Assembly (NCBI RefSeq): GCF_001618145.1
Contig: NZ_KV392044.1
Span: 21,864 to 85,863, forward strand
Direction: 5' to 3'
Source of the DNA: Oceanobacillus damuensis
Lineage (GTDB): Bacteria > Bacillota > Bacilli > Bacillales > Amphibacillaceae
Length of the DNA: 64,000 nt
The translations under genes and the position numbers were made by a program. This document shows, one piece after another, positions 41,701 through 51,719 of the stretch. Within the stretch, counting starts at the first letter, position 1; every line of letters begins with the position of its first letter. The notes under the pieces are model-generated. The model worked only from the letters and a program-made list of their open reading frames with translations. It searched no databases and was not told the origin of the DNA.

Positions 41701-42429
41701 GTGAAACATACATATGCGGGCATATTTGGCTTATTGCTTTCCGTTTTACTCCTAAGTGGGTGTCTATATCCGCAAAGTGAAATGAAGCAAAATCAAATAC
41801 CTTATGAAGAACAATTGGAGATGGTCCAGCGGGCTGTTGACAAATATAAAGAAGAACAACAAGGTTTGGTACCGATCCGTACAAAACCTAATGAAACACC
41901 AATCTTTGAAAAATACCTAATTGATTTCAGCTTATTGAAAGAGAAAGGGTACTTATCCGAAATTCCTGGAAATGCTTATGAAACAGGCGGCGTTTACCAA
42001 TATACATTGATAACTCCGGAAGATAATCCAAGAGTTAGACTGATTGATTTACGCATGACAGAGGCTATAAGAAGTGTTAATGTCCAGCTCGAATTTTATC
42101 GCAGTGAACATTTGTATCCTGCATACGGGGAAAAGATTTCAGAAGGTGTCTATACGATCGATTACGATAAATTAGGGTTGGATAACCCACCGACTGTAGT
42201 CAGCCCATATTCAGGCGAAAACCTTCCAATTATAATGGATGTTGACGGAAATCTGTACGCGGATTACAGAATCGATTTAAACCATGCTTTAAGCGAATAT
42301 GACCATGAATATACCAACGGGGAAGATATACGTTATCTGCTTGCTGATCATTCTCCATTCGTGCCGGCATATTCTCTGCCGTATACGATTGCAGATGGTG
42401 AACCTGTTTTTTTAATGGAAAACGAATAA
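41701..42429 (+). CDS. yphF: Lipoprotein YphF
   Basis: 242 residues. The signal peptide ends in a lipobox LLSGC, so the mature protein is lipid-anchored outside. The rest is soluble with no recognised catalytic motif; TKPNETPIFEKYLIDFSLLKEKGYL and IDLNHALSEYDHEYTNGEDIRYLL are characteristic stretches. It starts at GTG with GGAGG upstream. Position between yphE and spoIVA matches B. subtilis yphF. Function unknown. Confidence 0.82.
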   Translation: MKHTYAGIFGLLLSVLLLSGCLYPQSEMKQNQIPYEEQLEMVQRAVDKYKEEQQGLVPIRTKPNETPIFEKYLIDFSLLKEKGYLSEIPGNAYETGGVYQYTLITPEDNPRVRLIDLRMTEAIRSVNVQLEFYRSEHLYPAYGEKISEGVYTIDYDKLGLDNPPTVVSPYSGENLPIIMDVDGNLYADYRIDLNHALSEYDHEYTNGEDIRYLLADHSPFVPAYSLPYTIADGEPVFLMENE

Positions 42430-42445
42430 ACATATCATATTGGCT

Positions 42446-42481
42446 CCCTTGTAACATATATTGTTGCAAGGGATTTTTTTA
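42446..42481 (+). terminator. Terminator after yphF
   Basis: CCCTTGTAACA pairs with TGTTGCAAGGG around a TATAT loop, then a run of T. Confidence 0.85.
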
Positions 42482-42548
42482 TTTCCGGCATTTATTACAT
42501 CCTGAATGACTATTGATTTAATTATTTTATTAAAAAGACTTAAACAAG

Positions 42549-42578
42549 TCATATTTTAATAGGACAACATCATAGACT
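42549..42578 (+). promoter_or_regulatory. Sigma-E-type promoter of spoIVA
   Basis: TCATATT (42549-42555), 15 bases, CATAGACT (42571-42578). It fits the sigma-E pattern KMATATT / CATACAHT with one -10 mismatch, 60 bases before spoIVA, which is a sigma-E gene in B. subtilis. Confidence 0.65.
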
Positions 42579-42638
42579 CATAATGTCAATAAATTGCGGG
42601 TGGTCCATATTAAAGTACGGAGATCGGGAGGGGATCTT

Positions 42639-44117
42639 TTGGAAAAAATTGATATTTTTAAAGATATTTCGAAACGGACGAATGGAGATATTTATCTGGG
42701 AATAGTCGGAGCAGTCCGTACGGGAAAATCGACATTCATCAAAAAGTTCATGGAGCTCGTTGTATTGCCGAACATTGAAGAAGAAAGTGAAAGAGCAAGA
42801 GCACATGATGAATTACCGCAAAGTGCAGCAGGAAGAACGATAATGACGACCGAGCCTAAATTTATCCCGAATCAGGCAGTAAAGCTGTCTGTGGATGAAG
42901 GTTTGGATGTGAATGTAAGGCTTGTCGATTGCGTCGGATATGCTGTTGAAGGTGCTAAAGGCTTTGAAGACGAAAATGGCCCAAGAATGATAAATACACC
43001 ATGGTATGAAGATCCCATACCATTCCATGACGCTGCGGAAATCGGCACGAGAAAAGTAATTCAGGAACACTCTACAATCGGTGTCGTCGTCACGACAGAT
43101 GGTTCCATTGGTGAGATACCACGGAGTGATTACGAAGAAGCCGAATTGAGAGTGGTTGAAGAGCTTAAAGAAGTCGGGAAACCATTTATTATGGTTGTTA
43201 ACTCCACAAAGCCAACAAGTCAGGAAACAGAGCTAATGCGTCAGGATCTCAACGAAAAATACGATATACCTGTTCTCGCCATGAGCATCGAGTCCATGAC
43301 GGAACATGATGTGTACAATGTTCTTCGTGAGGCATTATATGAATTTCCGGTTCTCGAGGTAAATGTCAATCTTCCAAGCTGGGTTATGGTCCTGAAAGAA
43401 AACCACTGGCTTCGGGAAAACTATCAGGAAGCGATTCAGACTACAGTAAAAGATATTAAAAGACTTCGGGATGTTGATCATATCGTTGGTAATTTTACAG
43501 AATATGAATATATTGATAAAGCAAACCTGGCCGGTATGGAGATGGGCGATGGCATCGCTGAAATCGATTTGCATGCACCAGATTATCTTTACGATCAGAT
43601 CCTGAAAGAAATAGTGGGTGAAGAAATTCGGGGGAAAGACCATTTGCTGGAGTTAATGCAGGACTTCGCTTTTGCCAAAAGGGAGTATGATCAAGTTTCC
43701 GGAGCACTGCAGATGGTTAAGCAAACCGGTTATGGCATTGCAGCCCCAACATTGGAAGACATGCAGCTGGATGAGCCTGAAATCATTCGCCAAGGTTCCC
43801 GATTTGGAGTACGGCTGAAGGCCGTAGCACCATCCATCCATATGATCAAAGTAGAAGTGGAATCCGAGTTTGCACCGATAATTGGAACGGAGAAGCAGAG
43901 TGAGGAGCTTGTTCGATATTTAATGCAGGATTTTGAAGAGGATCCATTGTCAATCTGGGAATCTGACATATTTGGAAGATCCTTAAGCTCCATTGTCAGA
44001 GAAGGCATACAGGCGAAGATTTCATTAATGCCTGAAAATGCAAGATACAAACTGAAGGATACTCTGGAAAGAATCATAAACGAGGGTTCTGGAGGGTTAA
44101 TAGCAATCATATTATAG
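42639..44117 (+). CDS. spoIVA: Spore coat morphogenetic ATPase SpoIVA
   Basis: 492 residues, the same length as B. subtilis SpoIVA. The Walker A motif GAVRTGKST sits in an N-terminal TRAFAC-like ATPase domain, followed by DELPQSAAGRTIMTTEPKFIP and VDCVGY. The C-terminal region ends in GLIAIIL, needed for localisation through SpoVM. SpoIVA polymerises irreversibly with ATP hydrolysis on the forespore surface as the basement layer of the coat. The start is TTG 42639 after GGGAGGGGAT, giving the conserved MEKIDIFKDI N-terminus; upstream codons in the same frame are not conserved. Confidence 0.94.
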   Translation: MEKIDIFKDISKRTNGDIYLGIVGAVRTGKSTFIKKFMELVVLPNIEEESERARAHDELPQSAAGRTIMTTEPKFIPNQAVKLSVDEGLDVNVRLVDCVGYAVEGAKGFEDENGPRMINTPWYEDPIPFHDAAEIGTRKVIQEHSTIGVVVTTDGSIGEIPRSDYEEAELRVVEELKEVGKPFIMVVNSTKPTSQETELMRQDLNEKYDIPVLAMSIESMTEHDVYNVLREALYEFPVLEVNVNLPSWVMVLKENHWLRENYQEAIQTTVKDIKRLRDVDHIVGNFTEYEYIDKANLAGMEMGDGIAEIDLHAPDYLYDQILKEIVGEEIRGKDHLLELMQDFAFAKREYDQVSGALQMVKQTGYGIAAPTLEDMQLDEPEIIRQGSRFGVRLKAVAPSIHMIKVEVESEFAPIIGTEKQSEELVRYLMQDFEEDPLSIWESDIFGRSLSSIVREGIQAKISLMPENARYKLKDTLERIINEGSGGLIAIIL

Positions 44118-44144
44118 CAGCTTGCTTTTAAGCTGCTTTTTTTA
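44116..44144 (+). terminator. Terminator after spoIVA
   Basis: AGCAGCTT pairs with AAGCTGCT around GCTTTT, then seven T. Confidence 0.85.
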
Positions 44145-44483
44145 TTTCAAAAAAATTGTTTCAACGGAAGGAAATGTGGGAATGATGTCGTATATGTATA
44201 AAGAATCGCTTTAACCATTATTATTGCTGGTTTGGCGCCGATTACCAAAAAATGGTAATCACCCTCTGCTTTTGGAGACATTTTAGGCTGTTCAACAAAT
44301 AAATATTGGATAAATAGGTACTTTCTGTTGAATTTTATTGCAAACTCAGTTAATATAAGCCTTGTCATCACTTGAAGCAGATGGCATTTTCGTTTAAACA
44401 GACAAACAAAAGAACAAATTTTCACTCCGATGAATTGATTTGTTCCCATGTCAAATTAAACATTTTGGGAGGAGGTGAATGTC
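44145..44483. other. Regulatory region upstream of hbs
   Basis: About 340 bases without a gene. GATTACCA/TGGTAATC around an A-loop near 44243-44263 is a perfect small palindrome. The strong ribosome-binding site GGGAGGAGGTGA precedes hbs. Several promoters are expected, but I cannot pick one with confidence. Confidence 0.45.
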
Positions 44484-44756
44484 ATGAACAAAACAGACTT
44501 AGTTAATGCAGTAGCTGAGAAAAGCGAACTTTCTAAAAAAGACGCAACAAAAGCTGTAGACGCAGTATTCGAATCTGTCATGGATTCACTTAAAAATGGT
44601 GAAAAAGTACAGTTGATCGGTTTTGGTAACTTTGAAGTACGTGAGCGTTCTGCCCGTAAAGGCCGTAACCCGCAAACTGGAGAAGAAATCGAAATTCCTG
44701 CAAGCAAAGTTCCTGCTTTCAAACCAGGAAAAGCCCTTAAAGATAGTGTAAAATAA
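44484..44756 (+). CDS. hbs: DNA-binding protein HU (HBsu)
   Basis: 90 residues. Helical N-terminal dimerisation half ([28 protein letters not shown]), signature [21 protein letters not shown] with the DNA-inserting Pro in the beta arm, and a C-terminal helix. It is the essential, abundant nucleoid protein. ATG 44484 follows a very strong ribosome-binding site. A strong terminator follows. Confidence 0.96.
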   Translation: MNKTDLVNAVAEKSELSKKDATKAVDAVFESVMDSLKNGEKVQLIGFGNFEVRERSARKGRNPQTGEEIEIPASKVPAFKPGKALKDSVK

Positions 44757-44773
44757 TTACATAGGGCACGAGA

Positions 44774-44806
44774 GGGTACGTTATCAAACGTACCCTTTTT
44801 CTTTTT
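44774..44806 (+). terminator. Terminator after hbs
   Basis: GGGTACGTT pairs perfectly with AACGTACCC around ATCA, then five T. Confidence 0.88.
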
Positions 44807-44969
44807 TTAGATTTTAGCTCTACCTTCCTAAAGCGAAGTTTGACAATAAGCCTTGATAGAATCAGGAGAGCTACAACATATACGGCAATAATTATGTAAG
44901 ACATTCTGAGATTAACTCATTTAAGTGCTTGAACTTATTGTTATTGGTAGAAAGTGTAGGATTTAATTA

Positions 44970-44998
44970 ATTGACTTTAATTAGGTTATAGGACATAT
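44970..44998 (+). promoter_or_regulatory. Likely promoter of mtrB
   Basis: TTGACT (44970-44975), 17 bases, CATATT; the -35 is good and the -10 fair, about 28 bases before the mtrB start. Confidence 0.45.
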
Positions 44999-45025
44999 TT
45001 AATATAAAAAGGGCAGGTAATCTAT

Positions 45026-45250
45026 ATGTATGAACCAACCATTAAATCAGATTTTTTTGTAATAAAAGCTTTGGAAGACGGTGTGAGCGTCATCGGCCTG
45101 ACTAGAGGCAACGATACGAAATTTCATCATTCTGAAAAACTGGATAAGGGCGAAGTGATGATTGCGCAATTTACTGAGCATACTTCAGCTGTAAAAGTAA
45201 GAGGAAGGGCAATGATCCAGACCAGTCACGGAGAAATGGAAAACAGTTAG
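45026..45250 (+). CDS. mtrB: trp RNA-binding attenuation protein TRAP
   Basis: 74 residues, full-length TRAP. Conserved parts are [30 protein letters not shown] and [21 protein letters not shown], with the Lys/Arg residues that contact (G/U)AG repeats and Thr/His residues of the tryptophan pocket. Eleven subunits form a ring that wraps trp leader RNA when tryptophan is bound. In B. subtilis folE precedes mtrB, but here hbs is directly upstream. No trp operon lies in this window. Confidence 0.93.
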   Translation: MYEPTIKSDFFVIKALEDGVSVIGLTRGNDTKFHHSEKLDKGEVMIAQFTEHTSAVKVRGRAMIQTSHGEMENS

Positions 45251-45301
45251 CAGTTTCCCTTTCGTCATGATTCAATCATTTTTATGACAGTCAAAATATG
45301 C

Positions 45302-45307
45302 TATAAT
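45302..45307 (+). promoter_or_regulatory. Extended -10 upstream of hepS
   Basis: TGC followed by TATAAT, about 34 bases before the hepS start, with a T-rich weak -35. Confidence 0.5.
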
Positions 45308-45340
45308 AACTAGAGCACTTGAAAGGATGAAAGGGCCCAG

Positions 45341-46153
45341 GTGATATCTTTGAATACTTCTGTCACAGACATCGATAACTTAGCGGGACTTCTGGAAGAT
45401 AAAATACACCACAAATATCTTGAAAAATATTTAAAAAAGCCCAAATTTGATAAAGAAAAGCTGAGAATCTTAACTTCCTTGGTCGATCATAAGGTATCTC
45501 TTAATCCAATACAAAAGGAACAATACGTCATCACAGCGATGTTGGTGCAAATTGCCCTTGATACACATGAACTCGTCCCTGCAAGGAATGACACGGATGA
45601 AACAAAAGAAGATAAACTCGCAAAGCAACTGAGGGTTTTAGCTGGCGACTATTACAGTGGTTTATATTATTTATTTTTATCTGAAATAGAAGACTTTGAT
45701 TTTATACATACGCTTGCAACTTCTATAAAGAAAATCAATGAGTATAAAATACAACTTTACTATAAAGAAGTGGAGTCACTTGCAGAGTTTATTGATGTAA
45801 TAAAGAAAATTGATTCGACAGTGATTACACATGTTACACAACATATATATGATGACAGTTCAATCCATGAATTGATTGCTGATTGGCTGCTCACAGATAG
45901 ATTAACTGCCGAGTTATCGGAAGCAAAGAATAATGGTATTTTTCCACTATATGAAAAATGGCTGGATATTGATCAAAATAGCAATTATACATCCTTTCTT
46001 ACTAAAATGAATGTCCTAAACCAGGAAACAAAAGCTAAAATAAACAGCTCCATTTCCATGCTTCCGGAAAAATACTTATTTCTAAAAAACTATGTGATCA
46101 ATAGAACTGACGAAATGGAATTTCATCATTCCTCAATAGTGGAAGAAGGTTAA
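45341..46153 (+). CDS. hepS: Heptaprenyl diphosphate synthase component 1
   Basis: About 270 residues, helical, without the DDxxD motifs of the catalytic subunit. Characteristic stretches are LLEDKIHHKYLEKYL, ALDTHELVPAR and LAGDYYSGLYYLFLSE. It is the small regulatory subunit that pairs with HepT to make the C35 side chain of menaquinone-7. GTG 45341 and TTG 45350 are both possible starts; AGGTGA favours the latter. menG follows three bases after the stop. Confidence 0.85.
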   Translation: MISLNTSVTDIDNLAGLLEDKIHHKYLEKYLKKPKFDKEKLRILTSLVDHKVSLNPIQKEQYVITAMLVQIALDTHELVPARNDTDETKEDKLAKQLRVLAGDYYSGLYYLFLSEIEDFDFIHTLATSIKKINEYKIQLYYKEVESLAEFIDVIKKIDSTVITHVTQHIYDDSSIHELIADWLLTDRLTAELSEAKNNGIFPLYEKWLDIDQNSNYTSFLTKMNVLNQETKAKINSSISMLPEKYLFLKNYVINRTDEMEFHHSSIVEEG

Positions 46154-46156
46154 GTA

Positions 46157-46864
46157 ATGCAGGAACAATCAAAAGAAGAAAGAGTGCATCATGTCTTTGA
46201 GAAAATTTATCCAAATTATGATTCCATGAATTCTATAATTTCTTTTCAACGCCATAAAGCATGGCGAAAAGACGTCATGAAGCGAATGAATGTATCCAAA
46301 GGGGCCCGTGCACTTGATGTATGCTGCGGAACAGGCGACTGGTCGATATCCCTGTCAGAAGCTGTCGGAGAAGACGGAAATGTCACTGGCCTCGACTTCA
46401 GCAAAAATATGCTCTCTGTTGCCGAAAAGAAAAAAGAGGAACTAAAGCTTAACCAATTGGAACTGATTCATGGAAATGCAATGGAACTTCCTTTTGGAGA
46501 CAATACGTTTGATTATGTCACAATTGGCTTTGGATTAAGAAATGTTCCGGACTATATGACAGTTTTAAAAGAAATGTACAGAGTCGTTAAACCAGGTGGA
46601 AAAGTCGTATGTCTGGAAACCTCACAGCCAACATTGATTGGCTTCAGACAAGGTTACTATTTTTATTTCCAGTTCATCATGCCATTGCTTGGAAGACTAT
46701 TTGCCAAAAGCTATAAAGAATATTCCTGGCTGCAGGAGTCGGCAAAAGATTTTCCAGATAAAAAGAAATTGAAGCAAATGTTTTTGGAGGCAGGGTTTTC
46801 CCACGTTGACGTTAAGAGTTACACAGGCGGGGTTGCTGCGATGCATATGGGCTTCAAAAAATAA
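46157..46864 (+). CDS. menG: Demethylmenaquinone methyltransferase
   Basis: 235 residues. SAM motif [16 protein letters not shown], family signature [17 protein letters not shown], and motif [10 protein letters not shown], all typical of UbiE/MenG. It methylates demethylmenaquinone, the last step of menaquinone synthesis. It is encoded between the two subunits of the enzyme that makes the prenyl tail, the same hepS-menG-hepT order as B. subtilis. Confidence 0.94.
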   Translation: MQEQSKEERVHHVFEKIYPNYDSMNSIISFQRHKAWRKDVMKRMNVSKGARALDVCCGTGDWSISLSEAVGEDGNVTGLDFSKNMLSVAEKKKEELKLNQLELIHGNAMELPFGDNTFDYVTIGFGLRNVPDYMTVLKEMYRVVKPGGKVVCLETSQPTLIGFRQGYYFYFQFIMPLLGRLFAKSYKEYSWLQESAKDFPDKKKLKQMFLEAGFSHVDVKSYTGGVAAMHMGFKK

Positions 46865-46931
46865 TAAAGCAGGTATCACATTCAATCAAGGATGCGATTA
46901 CTATTTTTCAAGGTAAAATTAGGTGAAATAA

Positions 46932-47903
46932 ATGAGACTACCAAAAATCTATGGGTTTTTAAAAAAAGATCTAGATCTAATCGAATCTGCATTACATGAA
47001 AGTATTCAGGCAGAACATCCTGTATTGCGCAAAGCATCCATTGGATTATTGGACGCAGGGGGAAAGAGAATTCGCCCTGTTTTTGTTTTGCTTGCAGGTC
47101 AATTGGGAGATTACGACCTTAACAGTATAAAAAAGGTTGCCGTTTCTCTTGAATTGATCCATATGGCTACACTTGTCCATGACGATGTGATTGATGAAGC
47201 AGAGCTGCGCAGAGGCAAGCCGACGACCAAATCCCTATATGGCAATCGTGTAGCAATGTATACAGGCGATTACATTCTGTCCCGGGCTTTGGAAGAAGTG
47301 ACGACAATCAAAAACCCTAACGTACACCGCTTACTTTCCAGGACACTTGTGGAAGTATCCATTGGGGAAATTGAACAGATTAAAGATAAATATGTATGGG
47401 ATCAGAGTCTTCGAGATTATTTGCGAAGAATTAAACGTAAAACCGCATTGCTTATCGCAAGCAGCTGTAAATTGGGTGCGATTGTCAGTGGGCTGGATGA
47501 AAAAAACGCGGACAGATTATATCAATATGGGTATAACATCGGAATGTCCTATCAGATTATAGATGACATTCTGGATTTCACTTCATCTGCCAAGGAACTT
47601 GGGAAACCGGCAGGGAACGATCTCCTGCAGGGAAATATCACTCTTCCGGTCCTTTATGCCTTGGAGGATAAGGACTTTAAAGAGATGATTCACGAAACCT
47701 TCGCAAATCCCGATATGGTGGATGAAGAATCTATGAAAATTATTTTGACAAAGCTAAAACAAACAGATGCCATCAGGAAGTCATATAAACTAAGTGACCG
47801 TTATCTGGAAAGAGCGTTGACGGCACTTGATCCACTGCCACATTCAAGGGCGAAACTTACCCTTCAGGATATAGCAAAATATATTGGGAAACGCCGCTCA
47901 TAA
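46932..47903 (+). CDS. hepT: Heptaprenyl diphosphate synthase component 2
   Basis: 323 residues. First Asp-rich motif VHDDVIDEAELRRGKPT, second IIDDILDF, and GGKRIRP at the N-terminus mark a trans-prenyltransferase. It elongates farnesyl diphosphate with isopentenyl diphosphate to C35, together with HepS. AGGTGA precedes the ATG. Confidence 0.93.
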   Translation: MRLPKIYGFLKKDLDLIESALHESIQAEHPVLRKASIGLLDAGGKRIRPVFVLLAGQLGDYDLNSIKKVAVSLELIHMATLVHDDVIDEAELRRGKPTTKSLYGNRVAMYTGDYILSRALEEVTTIKNPNVHRLLSRTLVEVSIGEIEQIKDKYVWDQSLRDYLRRIKRKTALLIASSCKLGAIVSGLDEKNADRLYQYGYNIGMSYQIIDDILDFTSSAKELGKPAGNDLLQGNITLPVLYALEDKDFKEMIHETFANPDMVDEESMKIILTKLKQTDAIRKSYKLSDRYLERALTALDPLPHSRAKLTLQDIAKYIGKRRS

Positions 47904-47908
47904 TTCAA

Positions 47909-47937
47909 TTGTCATTTTTGAGAAAATTTGATAGAAT
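47909..47937 (+). promoter_or_regulatory. Promoter of ndk
   Basis: TTGTCA (47909-47914), exactly 17 bases, TAGAAT (47932-47937); 41 bases before the ndk start codon. Confidence 0.7.
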
Positions 47938-47978
47938 CATAAAGGTTAGTTTTTTAATACATACGATGGGGTGGGAAA

Positions 47979-48425
47979 ATGGAAAAAACGTTTTTAATGG
48001 TAAAACCTGATGGGGTACAACGCAATTTAATTGGTGAGATTGTAAAACGCTTTGAATCAAAAGGTTATAAGCTTGCAGGTGCTAAATTGATGTTGATTTC
48101 CAATGAACTTGCCGAGCGGCATTATGCTGAACATAAAGAAAGACCTTTCTTCGGAGAACTTGTTGACTTCATTACTTCCGGTCCGGTTTTTGCCATGGTG
48201 TGGGAAGGTGAAAACGTTATTGCAACTGCACGTAACATGATGGGTAAAACAAACCCTGTCGAAGCAGCACCAAGCACTATTCGTGGGGATTTCGGCGTGA
48301 CTGTAGGAAAGAATATCATTCACGGATCTGATTCACCTGAAAGCGCGGAAAGAGAGATTTCTTTATTCTTTGATGAAAAAGAAATCGTTTCTTACACAAA
48401 AGAAAATAGCGCATGGGTGTATTAA
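47979..48425 (+). CDS. ndk: Nucleoside diphosphate kinase
   Basis: 148 residues. Conserved [13 protein letters not shown], the nucleotide-binding NMMGKTNP, and the catalytic His in [16 protein letters not shown]. It transfers the gamma phosphate between nucleoside triphosphates and diphosphates in the cytoplasm. GGGGTGGG precedes the ATG. Place between hepT and cheR agrees with B. subtilis. Confidence 0.95.
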   Translation: MEKTFLMVKPDGVQRNLIGEIVKRFESKGYKLAGAKLMLISNELAERHYAEHKERPFFGELVDFITSGPVFAMVWEGENVIATARNMMGKTNPVEAAPSTIRGDFGVTVGKNIIHGSDSPESAEREISLFFDEKEIVSYTKENSAWVY

Positions 48426-48429
48426 TTTT

Positions 48430-48495
48430 AGAAAACTTGGCATATCACCAGGCCTTTGTTGCGCTTTTGCAGAAAGGGAAGCGTTATACTTTCCA
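48430..48495. repeat. Interspersed repeat, family B (copy 1)
   Basis: Starts TAGAAAACTTGGCATA as does the copy at 60375, and shares (A)GGCCTTTG and GCAGAAAGG-type ends. Non-coding, between ndk and its terminator-like hairpin. Confidence 0.55.
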
Positions 48496-48508
48496 CCTGC
48501 TGAAATTA

Positions 48509-48538
48509 ACCTCCGTTTATCGTAACGGGGGTTTTTTA
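48509..48538 (+). terminator. Terminator between ndk and cheR
   Basis: CCTCCGTT pairs with AACGGGGG around TATCGT (one G-T), then six T. Confidence 0.75.
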
Positions 48539-48571
48539 ACAATTAATTATGGATGGAAGAGGCGCTAATTC

Positions 48572-49345
48572 ATGAAAGATGACTACATGGAATTTATACA
48601 GCTCGTAAAGAAAAAACCGGGAATTGATTTAAGCTTATACAAAGAGAATCAAATGAAGCGGCGTATAACTACTTTGCGGAATAAAAGAGGATTTGACAGC
48701 TATGTATCTTATTTTAAAGCCATGAATAAGGATGACACACTGCTGAACGAATTTACGGACCGATTAACGATAAACGTATCCGAGTTTTACAGAAATCCAA
48801 AGAGATGGGATGTCCTAAAAGACAGCATACTTCCTATGCTTTTGAAAAACAATAAAAGAATATCCATATGGAGTGCAGCTTGTTCAACAGGTGAGGAACC
48901 ATACAGTCTGGCCCTTATGGCAAAAGAACATTTTCCGAATGCGAGAATTCAACTTCTTGCCACAGATATAGATGCTAACGTGCTGGCAAAGGCAAAACAG
49001 GGTGTATATTCAGAGCAAGCTTTAAAAGAACTGCCAGACAGGCTTATAAAGAAGCATTTCACACAAACCGGCAGCCTGTATAAGATTGATGAATCATTAA
49101 AAAAGAATATCACTTTCAAAAAGCATAATCTATTGTCAGATCCATACCCGGAAACTATTGATCTGATCATTTGCCGTAACGTTCTGATTTATTTTACAGA
49201 TCAGGCAAAAGAACAAATCTATCGCAATTTCAGCAATTCTCTTAAGAAGAATGGTGTCCTGTTCGTCGGCAGTACCGAACAGATTTTCAATCCCAATAAA
49301 TATACCCTTCATCTAGCAGAAACATTTTTTTATCAAAAAGCTTAA
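48572..49345 (+). CDS. cheR: Chemotaxis protein methyltransferase CheR
   Basis: 257 residues. An N-terminal helical domain (MEFIQLVKKKPGIDLSLYKENQMKRRI) is followed by the SAM-binding domain with IWSAACSTGEEPYSLAL, LATDID and LIICRNVLIYFT. It methylates glutamates of chemoreceptors from SAM. It occurs here away from the main che operon, as in B. subtilis. GAGGCG precedes the ATG. Confidence 0.93.
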   Translation: MKDDYMEFIQLVKKKPGIDLSLYKENQMKRRITTLRNKRGFDSYVSYFKAMNKDDTLLNEFTDRLTINVSEFYRNPKRWDVLKDSILPMLLKNNKRISIWSAACSTGEEPYSLALMAKEHFPNARIQLLATDIDANVLAKAKQGVYSEQALKELPDRLIKKHFTQTGSLYKIDESLKKNITFKKHNLLSDPYPETIDLIICRNVLIYFTDQAKEQIYRNFSNSLKKNGVLFVGSTEQIFNPNKYTLHLAETFFYQKA

Positions 49346-49476
49346 AATTACGTTTTCGGGTGAAAAGATTTTTTTTGAATAAATGCAACATAAGTAAAAG
49401 CAGATATGATATAGTAATTAGAAAAACTTTATACTTATCAATATTACAATAATTTACTGTAAAGGAGAATGGTACA

Positions 49477-50646
49477 TTGCGCTACTTAACATCTGGGGAA
49501 TCTCATGGAAAACAGCTGACAACAATTATTGAAGGGCTTCCTTCGCAAATGCCTTTGTTGAAACAGGATATAAACGAGTCATTATTAAGGCGTCAGGGAG
49601 GATATGGGCGTGGCAAAAGGATGCAGATCGAAAAGGATCTTGTCGAAATTACAAGCGGTATCAGACATGGCTATACATTAGGCTCTCCCGTTTCTCTAGT
49701 AATACATAACGATGATTTCAAACATTGGACAGACATTATGGGTGAAGATCCAATGGAAGATGAATCAAAAATGAGACGTGTCGTGACAAAACCACGTCCT
49801 GGACACGCAGATTTAAATGGGGCATTAAAATATGGTCACCGTGATATGCGGAACATACTGGAACGCTCCTCAGCGAGAGAAACTGCTGCACGTGTAGCAG
49901 CAGGAGCAGTTGCCAAGACATTGTTAAAGCAACTAGGGATCGAAGTATGCGGCTACGTAAAAGAAATTGCCGGTATTCGAGCTGAAGAAAAGGAATCCTT
50001 AACCATCCAGGAGCGAATCAGAATTTCACAGGAATCACCTGTTATGGTACTCGATCAAAATGTAGAACAGGAAATGATGGATGCCATTGATAAAGCTAAA
50101 AGCGAAGGTGATTCAATTGGCGGAGTCTGCGAGGTCTATGTTGAGGGGATGCCTGCCGGTGTCGGTTCCTATGTACATTATGATCGCAAACTTGACAGCA
50201 GAATTGCCGGAAGTGTGATCAGCATTAACGCTTTTAAAGGGGTAGAATTTGGTATCGGTTTTCAGGCAGCAGAACTGTTTGGAAGTCAAGTCCATGACGA
50301 AATCGCCTGGGATGAAGAAACAGGGTACTATAGAACATCCAACAGACTCGGAGGCTTTGAGGGTGGCATGACTACCGGAATGCCTATTGTTGTAAAAGGG
50401 GTCATGAAGCCAATTCCTACCCTAATGAAAAAACCACTGCAAAGCGTTGATATTGAAACGAAGGAACCATTCAAAGCAACGGTTGAACGATCTGACGCTT
50501 GTGCTGTACCTGCTGCATCTGTTGTTATGGAGCATGTAGTCGCATTTGAAATTGCCAAAGCAATTACGGAACAGTTTCCAAGTGACCGTTTCTCACTACT
50601 TAAAAAAGCGATCGATGACTACCGTGAAGAAATCAGGTGTTTTTAG
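49477..50646 (+). CDS. aroC: Chorismate synthase
   Basis: 389 residues. Signature stretches are [16 protein letters not shown] at the N-terminus, [38 protein letters not shown] and [21 protein letters not shown]. It converts EPSP to chorismate using reduced FMN (named aroF in B. subtilis). It starts at TTG after AAAGGAG. The TAG stop overlaps the GTG of aroB (taGTG), the first link in a tightly coupled operon. Confidence 0.95.
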   Translation: MRYLTSGESHGKQLTTIIEGLPSQMPLLKQDINESLLRRQGGYGRGKRMQIEKDLVEITSGIRHGYTLGSPVSLVIHNDDFKHWTDIMGEDPMEDESKMRRVVTKPRPGHADLNGALKYGHRDMRNILERSSARETAARVAAGAVAKTLLKQLGIEVCGYVKEIAGIRAEEKESLTIQERIRISQESPVMVLDQNVEQEMMDAIDKAKSEGDSIGGVCEVYVEGMPAGVGSYVHYDRKLDSRIAGSVISINAFKGVEFGIGFQAAELFGSQVHDEIAWDEETGYYRTSNRLGGFEGGMTTGMPIVVKGVMKPIPTLMKKPLQSVDIETKEPFKATVERSDACAVPAASVVMEHVVAFEIAKAITEQFPSDRFSLLKKAIDDYREEIRCF

Positions 50647-51719
50647 TGGAAGATATTTTCGTGAAGTCCAGTACAAATTCCTACTACATTACGGTCGGCG
50701 AATCTATTCGTTTTCGATTAAACGAGTATTTAAAGAAAGACTATTCATCGATTCTGGTAGTTTCCGACGATAATGTGGCAGCATTGTATATGGATGATAT
50801 CTTGAGAAATTTTCCTGGTAAACCCGTCTTCAAATCAATTGTCCAGGCGGGAGAGCAATCAAAAAATATAGAAACCTATTATCAATTGCATACGGAAGCA
50901 ATAAAATACGGTTTGGATCGGCAGTCATTAATAATCGCGCTTGGCGGTGGGGTCGTTGGAGATCTGGCTGGTTTTGCAGCAGCAACCTTTATGCGGGGAA
51001 TCGATTATATCCAGATGCCTACAACCATTCTCGCACATGACAGCAGTGTTGGAGGCAAGGTGGCAATCAACCATGAATTAGGTAAAAACCTTATTGGTAA
51101 TTTTTATCCACCTGCAGCTGTTATCTATGATATCGATACGTTGGGATCATTAAGTGAGAGAGAAATACGTTCTGGGTATGCCGAGCTGATTAAAGAAGCA
51201 TTAATTGCCGATCGTGAGTTTTTCGGTTCTTTACTCAAAACGGATATTTATAATGTGAAAAAGACTCAGTTAAAGAACCACCTTGAGCTTGGAATTAAAA
51301 TAAAAGCTCATATTGTGGAAATGGACGAGAGAGAGTCCGGGGTTCGCAAACATTTGAATCTCGGCCATACACTGGGGCATGCTCTCGAATCCGACCTGGG
51401 CTATGGGAAACTCACTCACGGGGAAGCTGTAGCCATTGGCCTGTTGTTTTCACTTCATGTCAGTGAACAGTTATTTGATGAAGAACTGCCTTTTGAAAAA
51501 CTATTGCACTTGTTAAAAAATAATCGCTATCCATTACACGGTATCGATTATCATACGGAGCGACTTATCAATAAAATGAAATCGGATAAGAAATCAGTTA
51601 AAAGCAGAATACAAATGGTCCTGTTAACAGAAGTGGGTCTTCCGGTAGTGAAGGAACTGGAAGATTCTGATATTGATAAGTACTTAAAATCGTTTATTGT
51701 TAGGATGGTGGGAAAATGA
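50646..51719 (+). CDS. aroB: 3-dehydroquinate synthase
   Basis: 357 residues. NAD-binding LIIALGGGVVGDLAGFAAATFMRG, the metal-site region KEALIADREFF and HLNLGHTLGHALES with the zinc His, and LTHGEAVAIG. It cyclises DAHP to 3-dehydroquinate. GTG 50646 is seven bases after AGGTG; a GTG nine bases earlier is less well placed. The last four bases overlap aroH (ATGA). Confidence 0.94.
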   Translation: MEDIFVKSSTNSYYITVGESIRFRLNEYLKKDYSSILVVSDDNVAALYMDDILRNFPGKPVFKSIVQAGEQSKNIETYYQLHTEAIKYGLDRQSLIIALGGGVVGDLAGFAAATFMRGIDYIQMPTTILAHDSSVGGKVAINHELGKNLIGNFYPPAAVIYDIDTLGSLSEREIRSGYAELIKEALIADREFFGSLLKTDIYNVKKTQLKNHLELGIKIKAHIVEMDERESGVRKHLNLGHTLGHALESDLGYGKLTHGEAVAIGLLFSLHVSEQLFDEELPFEKLLHLLKNNRYPLHGIDYHTERLINKMKSDKKSVKSRIQMVLLTEVGLPVVKELEDSDIDKYLKSFIVRMVGK

